NCBI GenBank assembly: GCA_035306605.1
Contig: DATGNR010000060.1
Strand: one strand, 5' to 3'
Length of the DNA stretch: 7,850 nt
Origin: Xanthomarina sp035306605
GTDB taxonomy: Bacteria > Bacteroidota > Bacteroidia > Flavobacteriales > Flavobacteriaceae
The notes below the pieces were generated by a model. The model was not told where the DNA came from and did not search any database. It saw only the letters and a program-made list of their open reading frames with translations. The position numbers were made by a program, and so were the translations under genes. This document shows, piece by piece, positions 1 to 5,640 of the stretch. Position 1 is the stretch's first letter, and each line of letters begins with the position of its first letter.

Positions 1-96
1 CTTTATTTCCCAGATGAAAATCACTGGATTCTTCAGCCGCAAAACGCCATTGTTTGGCAAACAGAATTCTTTAAATGGTTGAAAGAAACCTTATAA
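1..96 (+). CDS. S9-family (prolyl oligopeptidase-like) serine peptidase, C-terminal end only
   Basis: Frame 1 is open from the window edge to the TAA at 94-96 and gives 31 residues ending in WLKETL. The stretch FPDENHW near the start is the pattern around the catalytic histidine of S9 peptidases (dipeptidyl- or acylaminoacyl-peptidase type), and the following QNAIVWQTEFFKWL fits the final helix of the alpha/beta-hydrolase domain. In the family this His completes a Ser-Asp-His triad; the Ser and Asp would lie upstream of the window. S9 peptidases cleave short peptides, often after proline or small residues, and in Bacteroidota many are exported. Only the tail is visible, so subfamily and location cannot be judged. 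A terminator follows eight bases after the stop codon, so this is the last gene of its unit. Confidence 0.8.
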   Translation, partial: LYFPDENHWILQPQNAIVWQTEFFKWLKETL

Positions 97-98
97 AT
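71..98. repeat. 28-base imperfect direct repeat, copy 1 (end of S9 peptidase gene)
   Basis: This is the natural 3' end of the peptidase gene including its stop codon. It matches 1715-1742 at about 25 of 28 aligned positions with one 1-base gap, and the last 16 bases (AAAGAAACCTTATAAA) are identical. See copy 2 and the finding. Confidence 0.5.
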
Positions 99-103
99 TA
101 CCG

Positions 104-139
104 AGAGGCTGTCTAAAAAGGCAGCCTCTTTTTGTTTTT
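104..139 (+). terminator. Rho-independent terminator of the S9 peptidase gene
   Basis: An 8-bp perfect stem pairs AGAGGCTG (104-111) with CAGCCTCT (122-129), with a 10-base A-rich loop and a T-rich tail (TTTTTGTTTTT). Position and orientation fit termination of the peptidase transcript. The left arm plus loop (GAGGCTGTCTAAAAAG) also resembles terminal inverted repeats seen on IS elements in Bacteroidota. Since an IS remnant follows, part of this hairpin could come from an IS end, but that is only a suspicion. Confidence 0.85.
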
Positions 140-224
140 AAATTTCACTAAAAGCTATGATTTTTATATCATAAAGCTATGAAAAGCCATGTCGTTTGGA
201 AGACCAATACTCAGACACAATTGA

Positions 225-386
225 GTCTTCATTCACCCAGTTATGATGAATTTAACAAAGAATTATATTGAAGCTGTTTTTGGTAACATAAAACGCAATA
301 TAAATTTTAAAAGATTTATGTCAAGAGGTCTTGTCCAAGTAGAAACAGAAATGGGTCTCAATGCAATGTCTTATAACCTTATATAA
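225..386 (+). pseudogene. IS1182-type transposase, decayed C-terminal fragment
   Basis: Reading the frame ending at TAA 384-386 gives a peptide that includes YIEAVFGNIKRN, then NFKRFMSRGL, then ETEMGLNAMSYNL. This order (V/I-E-A/P-V-F-G-x-I-K, then F-x-R-F-x-x-R-G, then a final E-x-G-L-x-A-x-x-x-N-L) is the C-terminal signature of IS1182-family DDE transposases, whose catalytic glutamate lies in the VE-xVFG segment. Only about 50 residues remain. The frame is closed upstream by TGA at 222-224, and no transposase-like sequence was recognised in 140-224, so the rest of the gene is lost. An ATG at 243 could start a short peptide but would make no functional enzyme. I saw no IS terminal inverted repeats on either side. 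The remainder of 140-439 shows only a direct repeat AAAGCTATGA (near 151 and 173) and no other gene. Confidence 0.7.
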
Positions 387-439
387 AGTAAGTTTAGCAG
401 TCTTAATTCCTTTCTCAAACAATAACAATTCCTATTACA

Positions 440-1573
440 TTAATTAACTATAAATTTCTTGACACTTTTTCCTTTAGAGGTTTCTATTTGAGCATAATAC
501 ATGCCTTTTGCGTAATTAGAAACATTAATTTGCGTGGTGTTTTCTTCTGAAATTATTTGTCCTAAATGATTGTAAATTACTACAGTTTTAAGTTCTGAAG
601 CATTATTTAATTCAATTTTAAAAACTTCGGATACTGGATTTGGATATATTTTTATAGTTTCAGATAATTGGAAATCTGTGAGGCTTAGTTCCATAAACGA
701 TCCAAAATCTTGCCAAACAACTGCTGCTTGATAACCTGGAATGGTTCCTGAAGGTACTGTTAATGGAATAGTGTTTATTGGAACATTATCAAAAATATTA
801 GGATCCACTGATAGTGGTGTGTTCCAGTTTACGGTAACATTTGTTAAACTTGTACAATTTTGGAAGGCATTATTTTCAATACTAGTTACACTCTCTGGAA
901 TGTTAATGTTGGTTAAATTATTGCAATTAGCAAATGCAGAACCACCTATACTCGTAATATTTTCTGGTAAATCTATGTTAGTTAAGCCGTTACAACTATA
1001 GAAACATATATAACCAATAGACGTAAGGCTATCTGGAAGTTGTATACTCGTTAAACTATCACAGCCATAGAACACCCCTTGCGAAAGAGTTGTTAATCCT
1101 TCTGGTAGGTGAATATTTATTAAATTTTCACAATCGCGAAAAGCATCCATATTAATAATGGTAATACTATCAGGTATGATAATATCTGTTAAACTAGTAC
1201 AATCACGGAAAGCCTCTCGTCCTAAATAGGATAAACCATTAGGTAAGGTTATATCCACTAAACTACTACAGCCCATAAATCCTCCTCGACCAATTCCTGT
1301 TAAACTACTAGGCAATGAAACACTAGTTATATTAGTACAATTCTCAAAACCAAAATTTCCGATTTCTGTTACTGTATAACTTATACTATTATCTGTTATA
1401 GTTTCAGGAATAACTAAATTACCTGTAGGACAAATATTATCATATGTTTTTACTGATACATAATTGTTTGCAGCATCGGTTACGGTATATTCTAAAACTC
1501 CGTCGTTAAAGGTTTGGCTTTGGCTTAAGGTAAAGCTAAATAAGCATAAAAAGGTAAATAGTAATTTTTTCAT
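440..1573 (-). CDS. Secreted BspA-type leucine-rich-repeat protein with T9SS sorting domain
   Basis: Residues 1-20 form a signal peptide (MKKLL, hydrophobic core, SQSQ). Residues about 62-245 are BspA-like LRRs (LRR_5 type) of the pattern L-x-x-I-x-[IL]-P-x-x-[LIV]-T-x-I-x-x-x-[AG]-F-x-x-C. The eight conserved Phe residues (76, 99, 122, 145, 168, 191, 214, 237) are exactly 23 residues apart, each followed by Cys three residues later. Residues about 246-290 are the usual array-capping segment (IFDNVPI then VPSGTIPGYQAAVVWQDFG). From about 305 comes a T9SS C-terminal domain (IYPNPV, then VVIYNHLGQII, ending GMYYAQIETSKGKSVKKFIV). It is therefore inferred to cross the inner membrane by Sec and be exported or surface-anchored by T9SS. 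BspA-type LRRs bind proteins or host/matrix surfaces in some species; the ligand here is unknown. The ATG at 1573 is the only start preceding the signal peptide. It stands alone, with an IS remnant downstream, and no terminator was seen at its 3' end. Confidence 0.92.
   Translation of the reverse strand: MKKLLFTFLCLFSFTLSQSQTFNDGVLEYTVTDAANNYVSVKTYDNICPTGNLVIPETITDNSISYTVTEIGNFGFENCTNITSVSLPSSLTGIGRGGFMGCSSLVDITLPNGLSYLGREAFRDCTSLTDIIIPDSITIINMDAFRDCENLINIHLPEGLTTLSQGVFYGCDSLTSIQLPDSLTSIGYICFYSCNGLTNIDLPENITSIGGSAFANCNNLTNINIPESVTSIENNAFQNCTSLTNVTVNWNTPLSVDPNIFDNVPINTIPLTVPSGTIPGYQAAVVWQDFGSFMELSLTDFQLSETIKIYPNPVSEVFKIELNNASELKTVVIYNHLGQIISEENTTQINVSNYAKGMYYAQIETSKGKSVKKFIVN
866..1348 (-). 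repeat. 69-bp tandem repeats encoding the LRR units
   Basis: Seven consecutive intervals of exactly 69 bases (23 codons) separate the eight conserved Phe codons of the LRR protein. Similarity is clear at protein level (P-[SED]-x-[LIV]-T-x-I ... F-x-x-C-x-x-L) but only moderate at DNA level, so the array is old rather than freshly amplified. Confidence 0.85.
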
Positions 1574-1611
1574 AATAATAGATTAATTATAAATTAGGTA
1601 ACATCGTGAGA

Positions 1612-1640
1612 TAACTTTAAGCCTTTAATGATTAAAGTTA
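1612..1640. promoter_or_regulatory. AT-rich dyad with two alternative hairpins in the LRR gene leader
   Basis: TAACTTTAA (1612-1620) is a perfect inverted repeat of TTAAAGTTA (1632-1640). A second hairpin, CTTTAA-TGA-TTAAAG (1623-1637), uses part of the same right arm, so the two are mutually exclusive. The dyad lies about 40-70 bases upstream of the LRR start codon. It could be an operator or a leader structure. No convincing TAnnTTTG element was found for the minus-strand gene in 1574-1714. Confidence 0.35.
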
Positions 1641-1714
1641 TATTACAATCTACTTATCTTTATGTATCAAGTTCACTAAAGGTTAACATTAAATTTCAAT
1701 AAATACTTTTTATA

Positions 1715-1742
1715 TTAAATGTTTAAAAAGAAACCTTATAAA
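1715..1742. repeat. 28-base imperfect direct repeat, copy 2 (degenerate copy of S9 gene end)
   Basis: The segment matches 71-98 with two substitutions and one inserted base, including 16 identical bases at its right end. Read in the plus direction it still gives K-E-T-L-stop, the last residues of the peptidase, but an in-frame TAA at 1724-1726 replaces the preceding Leu codon. A terminator follows six bases later, as it does after copy 1. Confidence 0.5.
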
Positions 1743-1747
1743 ATATC

Positions 1748-1784
1748 AAACCCCTTTTTAGTTAAAAAAGGGGTTTCTTTTTTT
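1748..1784 (+). terminator. Strong plus-strand terminator with no gene in front of it
   Basis: A 12-bp stem pairs AAACCCCTTTTT (1748-1759) with AAAAAGGGGTTT (1765-1776), with a 5-base loop, followed by C and seven T. The tail gives it plus-strand polarity; the other side has no T-run for the minus strand. The nearest plus-strand stop codon upstream is in the transposase remnant at 386, and the gene between is on the minus strand. The hairpin is thus either a relic of the S9 peptidase unit (see copy 2 of the repeat) or an insulator for tex. Confidence 0.85.
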
Positions 1785-1830
1785 ACGCAATTCACTTGAT
1801 AAATCCCATTTCCTAGCTCGATTATCTTTC

Positions 1831-1838
1831 TATATTTG
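1831..1838 (+). promoter_or_regulatory. Promoter -7 element for tex
   Basis: TATATTTG is an exact match to the Bacteroidota -7 consensus TAnnTTTG and lies 27 bases before the tex start codon. The -33 region is weak (TTTC at 1809-1812, 18 bases upstream, instead of a TTG-containing box). Transcription would begin near 1843-1846, giving a leader of about 20 bases. Confidence 0.6.
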
Positions 1839-1865
1839 TAGCTCAACTTTTAGAACCTATTAATC

Positions 1866-3989
1866 ATGTCGATGATTTCCTATATCCTTTCTCAAACCCA
1901 ACTTCCAGAAGTTTCCGTAAAAAATACTGTTGAATTATTAAACGAGGCTTGTACCGTTCCTTTTATTTCACGTTACCGAAAAGAGCGTACAGGAAACCTA
2001 GACGAGGTTCAAATTGGAGAAATTGTTAAGTACAAAGACCAATTTGAAGCTTTAGAAAAACGCAAGATCAGCATTCTTAAAGCTTTAGAAGAACAGGAAG
2101 TTTTAACTGATGAATTGAAGAAGAAAATTGAAGCTACGCAAGACTTAACCAGCCTTGAGGATTTGTATTTACCCTTCAAAAAAAGCAGAAAAACCAAAGT
2201 AGAAACGGCTAGAAAAAACGGTTTAGAACCTTTGGCCAAAATCATTATGAGCCAAAATGCTTCAGATGTAGAATCTATAGCCTATAAGTACGTAAAAGGA
2301 GCTGTTACTTCCGTGGAAGATGCTTTAGAGGGTGCTAGACATATCATTTCTGAATGGGTTAACGAACGCACCGATGTTAGAAACAATATTCGACACCAGT
2401 TAGAACGTTTTGCTATGATTTCCACGAAAGTGGTAAAGTCTAAAAAGGACAGCGAAGAAGCGCAAAAATTTAGAGACTATTTTGAATGGGAAGAATCTCT
2501 TGGACGGATCCCTTCCCATAGATTATTAGCCATTTTAAGAGCTGAAAAAGAAGGTTTTATTAGGTCGAAAATTTCTATTGACGATGAAAAGGCTTTGGCT
2601 AAAATTGAAGATCGCATCCTTCGTTCTAACAATGCTTGTAGCGAAGAAATAAAACTAGCCATTCAAGATGCGTACAAGCGATTGCTACTACCCTCATTAT
2701 CAAATGAAGCGCTACAAAATGCGAAGGAAAAAGCCGATGCAGCTGCTATTAATGTTTTTGCGAAAAATTTAAAACAATTGTTATTAGGATCGCCTTTAGG
2801 TGAAAAGCGTGTGTTGGCCATCGACCCTGGATTTAGAACCGGTTGTAAAGTGGTTTGTTTAGATGCCCAAGGGAATTTAAAACACAACGAAACCATCTAT
2901 CCGCACCCACCAAAAAACGATGCTATTGGTGCGATGAAGAAAATAAGTTCGCTTTCTGAAGCGTATCAAATTGAAGCCATTGCCATTGGAAATGGAACCG
3001 CTTCTAAAGAAACCGAAGCCCTTATTAGAAAAATTCGTTTTAAAAACGACATCCAAGTGTTTGTAGTTAGTGAAGCCGGAGCCAGTATTTATTCGGCATC
3101 TAAAATTGCTAGAGAGGAGTTTCCAAATTATGATGTTACTGTACGTGGTTCGGTTTCCATTGGAAGACGATTGCAAGATCCTTTAGCTGAATTGGTAAAG
3201 ATTGACGCCAAGTCTATTGGTGTGGGACAATACCAACACGATGTGGATCAAAGTAAACTTAAAAACGAATTAGATACGGTGGTGGAAAGCTGTGTCAATG
3301 CCGTTGGTGTAAACATCAACACAGCCAGTGTTCCCTTATTGAGTTATGTGTCTGGAATTGGTCCGAAATTAGCTGAAAATATTTTCAACTATAGAACGGA
3401 ACACGGTGTTTTTACATCTAGGAATGCCATAAAGAAAGTCCCACGTTTAGGAGACAAGGCCTTTGAACAAGGAGCCGCTTTTTTAAGGATTAAGGATGCT
3501 AAAAACCCCTTAGATGATTCGGCTGTACATCCAGAAAGTTATGCCATTGTAGAAAAAATGGCTAAGGATTTAGGGAAACCTATTACAGAGTTGATTGGTA
3601 ATTCGGCCTTACTTCAGAAAATAGATTTAAAACAATATTGCACAGATTCTGTAGGTTTACCAACCCTTCAAGATATTATTAAAGAGTTAGAAAAACCTGG
3701 TTTAGATATTAGAGAGCAGGCCAAGGTTTTTACTTTTAATCAGAATATAAAAACTATAAACGATTTACAAGAAGGGCAACTATTACCTGGAATTGTAAAC
3801 AATATTACCAATTTTGGAGCCTTTGTTGATGTAGGAATTAAAGAAAGTGGTTTGATTCATGTTTCTAATCTTTCCGATAGTTTTGTGAGCGATGTCAACG
3901 AACATGTTCATCTGCACCAGCAAGTCATAGTAAAAGTATTAGAAGTAGATGTAGCACGAAAACGCATTCAATTGAAGCTTCATAAATAA
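1866..3989 (+). CDS. tex: Tex-family RNA-binding transcription accessory protein
   Basis: The 707-residue product has the full Tex architecture. An N-terminal helical Tex_N region occupies about 1-190 (TVPFISRYRKERTGNLDE is a hallmark). A YqgF/RNase H-like domain begins near 314, with LAIDPGFRTG at 317-326 (Asp320 in the position of the first acidic residue). Paired helix-hairpin-helix motifs run from about 483 to 545 (SYVSGIGPKLAENI, then VPRLGDKAFEQ), and a C-terminal S1 RNA-binding domain covers about 637-707 (GIVNNITNFGAFVDVG, then ESGLIHVSNLSD). Length is normal for the family (about 700-780). Tex proteins bind nucleic acid and contact transcribing RNA polymerase; loss alters toxin or stress gene expression in some species, but the exact reaction is not settled. 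ATG 1866 fits the promoter; a second ATG at 1872 would remove only two residues. No terminator is seen after the stop codon, so some read-through into the transporter gene is possible. Confidence 0.95.
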   Translation: MSMISYILSQTQLPEVSVKNTVELLNEACTVPFISRYRKERTGNLDEVQIGEIVKYKDQFEALEKRKISILKALEEQEVLTDELKKKIEATQDLTSLEDLYLPFKKSRKTKVETARKNGLEPLAKIIMSQNASDVESIAYKYVKGAVTSVEDALEGARHIISEWVNERTDVRNNIRHQLERFAMISTKVVKSKKDSEEAQKFRDYFEWEESLGRIPSHRLLAILRAEKEGFIRSKISIDDEKALAKIEDRILRSNNACSEEIKLAIQDAYKRLLLPSLSNEALQNAKEKADAAAINVFAKNLKQLLLGSPLGEKRVLAIDPGFRTGCKVVCLDAQGNLKHNETIYPHPPKNDAIGAMKKISSLSEAYQIEAIAIGNGTASKETEALIRKIRFKNDIQVFVVSEAGASIYSASKIAREEFPNYDVTVRGSVSIGRRLQDPLAELVKIDAKSIGVGQYQHDVDQSKLKNELDTVVESCVNAVGVNINTASVPLLSYVSGIGPKLAENIFNYRTEHGVFTSRNAIKKVPRLGDKAFEQGAAFLRIKDAKNPLDDSAVHPESYAIVEKMAKDLGKPITELIGNSALLQKIDLKQYCTDSVGLPTLQDIIKELEKPGLDIREQAKVFTFNQNIKTINDLQEGQLLPGIVNNITNFGAFVDVGIKESGLIHVSNLSDSFVSDVNEHVHLHQQVIVKVLEVDVARKRIQLKLHK

Positions 3990-4052
3990 AAATTGGATAA
4001 TATTTAACTATAAAAGGCGAATTTAGTCTCATTTTATTCCGCTAATACTACG

Positions 4053-4060
4053 TATTTTTG
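4053..4060 (+). promoter_or_regulatory. Promoter -7 element for the EamA transporter gene
   Basis: TATTTTTG exactly matches TAnnTTTG and sits 33 bases before the ATG at 4094. Its last three bases (TTG, 4058-4060) could be misread as an alternative start codon in frame with the transporter, giving a 12-residue extension. The promoter match argues that this stretch is untranscribed or at the very start of the message, so ATG 4094 is preferred. Confidence 0.6.
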
Positions 4061-4093
4061 CAGCTTCAAATTAAGAAGCTAAATAGTTTTCAG

Positions 4094-5005
4094 ATGAAAA
4101 AGGCAAGAATCGCTTTAGTTATTGGAATATTCTGTATATCTATATTCCCTATTTTGGTTAAATTAAACCTGACACCAGGAGTTATTTCTGCATTTTACCG
4201 AATGCTATTTTCCTTTTTGTTGTTACTACCTTATGTTTTAATTAGCAGGCAGTTTAAACTTCCAAATTTAAAAACTGGAGTTTTAGCCGTACTTTGCGGG
4301 GTTATTTTTGGTAGCGATGTTGCTGTTTGGAATATAGCCATCCAGCAGTCTACAGCTACTCAAGCTTCGTTGTTAACCAACCTATCCCCTGTTTGGGTAG
4401 GTGTTTTAGCTTTATTCTTTTTAAAGGACAAGCCAAAAACCAATTTCTGGATTGGAACCCTGATTGCTGTTTTTGGTATGATGATGTTGGTTGGTTTTAC
4501 CGTATTTCAAACCCTTGATTTTGATTTAGCTTTTAGCTTTGGAATTCTTTCAGGTGTGTTATACGCCATATATATGCTTATCAGCAAGGAAGTATTAAAA
4601 ACTATGAATGTTATTTCATTTATGGTTATTAGTTTAGGATCCTCGTCCCTTTATTTGGGAGGTATCAGCTATGCCTTAAACGAACCTTTTTCAGGTTTTT
4701 CAAACACAGGTTGGATGGTGTTGGTTGTTCAAGCTGTAGTTTGTCAACTTGCCGCTTGGTTATTAATTAGTTATGCGACACAAAATATGCGTGCCACACG
4801 AGTTTCGGTTAGTTTATTAGGACAAGGTATTTTAGCTTCCCTACTAGCTTGGTTATTAATAGATGAGGCACTGACACTACAAATGGTTTTAGGTGGCTTA
4901 GTTTTACTTTTTGGAATACGCGTGACTTTTTACGAAAAGCAGATATTATCGGTTTTCCACTTTAAAAAAAACAACAATAAAAAGCGTGCCTTAAAAGGCC
5001 TCTAA
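4094..5005 (+). CDS. EamA/DMT-superfamily inner-membrane transporter
   Basis: From ATG 4094 the product is 303 residues, close to the usual 290-310. About ten hydrophobic helices can be drawn (roughly 5-24, 30-51, 61-81, 88-110, 118-136, 147-164, 172-192, 206-226, 238-256, 262-280). They form two EamA repeats (about 1-135 and 147-280), each with the short loop and P-x-W/V-type signature; the first carries ATQASLLTNLSPVWVGVLA and the second ATRVSVSLLGQGILASLLAWLL. The C-terminal tail is strongly basic (KKNNNKKRALKG). Family members export or exchange metabolites such as amino acids, purines or other small molecules; the substrate cannot be predicted here. The tex gene lies 104 bases upstream, but an own promoter is present at 4053. 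Transcription ends at the shared terminator 5079-5107. An upstream TTG at 4058 is rejected as start because it lies within the -7 box. Confidence 0.9.
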   Translation: MKKARIALVIGIFCISIFPILVKLNLTPGVISAFYRMLFSFLLLLPYVLISRQFKLPNLKTGVLAVLCGVIFGSDVAVWNIAIQQSTATQASLLTNLSPVWVGVLALFFLKDKPKTNFWIGTLIAVFGMMMLVGFTVFQTLDFDLAFSFGILSGVLYAIYMLISKEVLKTMNVISFMVISLGSSSLYLGGISYALNEPFSGFSNTGWMVLVVQAVVCQLAAWLLISYATQNMRATRVSVSLLGQGILASLLAWLLIDEALTLQMVLGGLVLLFGIRVTFYEKQILSVFHFKKNNNKKRALKGL

Positions 5006-5078
5006 AATTAGATGGCTCTTTAAGCTAGATAAGCTTCATTTATCCCCTTGCTTATATATAGCAGCAGGCAAGAAATAC

Positions 5079-5107
5079 AAAAAAAGCGACCTAAGTCGCT
5101 TTTTTTT
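5079..5107. terminator. Bidirectional terminator between the EamA gene and ssb
   Basis: A 12-bp perfect stem pairs AAAAAAAGCGAC (5079-5090) with GTCGCTTTTTTT (5095-5106) around a CTAA loop. The run of T on the right serves the plus-strand transporter, and the run of A on the left becomes a T-tract for the minus-strand ssb, whose stop codon is 18 bases away. This is economical for the convergent genes. Confidence 0.9.
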
Positions 5108-5124
5108 GTTTAAATCCCTAAATT

Positions 5125-5457
5125 CTATTTACTTAACATGAGTAACTCATTGCATAAAACTTCGGTTATGTAACGTTTGTTTCCTTCTTTGTCTTCCCAG
5201 GCACGGTTTACTAATTTGCCTTCCACTGCAATTTCCTTTCCTTTGGTAATATACTCTTCTACGACTTTAACCAGCCCTCCTTTTACTACCACATTGTGCC
5301 AGTAAGCGCGTTCAACCTTTTGACCGTTTTTGTCTTTATAGCTATCGTCTGTAGCCATAGAGAATTTAGCCATTTTGCTACCATCTTCAAAATTGATGAT
5401 TTCAGGATCCTGTCCTAATCTTCCAATCAACTGTACTTTGTTTCTAAGCGTGTTCAT
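5125..5457 (-). CDS. ssb: Single-stranded DNA-binding protein, short form
   Basis: The 110-residue product is a single OB-fold typical of bacterial SSB. MNTLRNKVQLIGRLGQDPEI is the first strand region, KMAKFSMATDD follows, AYWHNVVVKGGLVKVVEEYI carries the conserved Trp53, and GKEIAVEGKLVNRAWEDKEGNKRYITEV forms the last strands. SSB tetramers coat single-stranded DNA during replication, repair and recombination. Typical SSBs add a glycine/proline/glutamine-rich linker and an acidic tip ending D-D-x-I-P-F that recruits partner proteins. This protein stops at LLMLSK directly after the fold and lacks the tip. It may be a secondary SSB, with a full-length copy elsewhere in the genome, or may work mainly by DNA coating. 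The start is the only ATG before the fold. It is divergent from the methyltransferase-like gene and convergent with the transporter. Confidence 0.93.
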   Translation of the reverse strand: MNTLRNKVQLIGRLGQDPEIINFEDGSKMAKFSMATDDSYKDKNGQKVERAYWHNVVVKGGLVKVVEEYITKGKEIAVEGKLVNRAWEDKEGNKRYITEVLCNELLMLSK

Positions 5458-5521
5458 AATTTTAAAATTTAATTGTTAAACAGTTCATACTATTGAATCT
5501 CATTCGTTCAATTCAACGGTA

Positions 5522-5529
5522 CAAATATG
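5522..5529 (-). promoter_or_regulatory. Possible -7 element for ssb
   Basis: On the minus strand the sequence reads CATATTTG, seven of eight positions of TAnnTTTG, 65 bases before the ssb start codon. No good -33 box is visible at the proper distance, so this is tentative. Confidence 0.35.
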
Positions 5530-5570
5530 CAACAGCTTCGAAATGTTAGTCGGTTATTAACTAATTAAAT

Positions 5571-5604
5571 TCGTTTGTAATTGATTGTAACCGTTTGTAA
5601 ACGG
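5571..5604. repeat. Three phased 10-bp repeats with a palindrome between ssb and the methyltransferase-like gene
   Basis: Three adjacent 10-base units, TCGTTTGTAA, TTGATTGTAA and CCGTTTGTAA (5571-5600), share the core [GA]TTTGTAA or its close variant, so the same face of the helix would be presented about once per turn. The last unit extends into the palindrome CCGTTT-GT-AAACGG (5591-5604). The position in a 183-base divergent intergenic region suggests a regulator-binding site, but no matching regulator gene is in the window. Confidence 0.5.
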
Positions 5605-5626
5605 ATAATCTATTGATTTAATTCCC

Positions 5627-5634
5627 TATCTTTA
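5627..5634 (+). promoter_or_regulatory. Possible -7 element of the methyltransferase-like gene
   Basis: TATCTTTA matches seven of eight positions of TAnnTTTG but ends only six bases before the ATG. If real, the transcript would start at or just before the start codon and be nearly leaderless. No clear -33 element is at the right distance. Confidence 0.3.
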
Positions 5635-5640
5635 TCAGCC

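Noticed and set aside
741..1001. Open plus-strand frame of 86 codons inside the LRR gene
   Set aside because: It is the antisense of the repetitive LRR coding sequence, and its own repetition merely mirrors the 69-bp period. The minus-strand protein has a signal peptide, LRRs and a sorting domain.
1796..1838. TTG at 1796-1798 as the -33 box for tex
   Set aside because: It is 32 bases from the -7 element, far beyond the usual spacing of about 17-23, so it was not used in the promoter call.
2009..3176. Several minus-strand open frames of 61-99 codons within tex
   Set aside because: They lie wholly antisense to a complete, well-conserved Tex protein and show no protein-like domains.
5011..5070. 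Short pairing segments (AAGCT/AAGCTT and CTTGC/GCAAG) after the transporter gene
   Set aside because: The stems are only about five bases with long or AT-rich loops. The 5079-5107 hairpin already explains termination.
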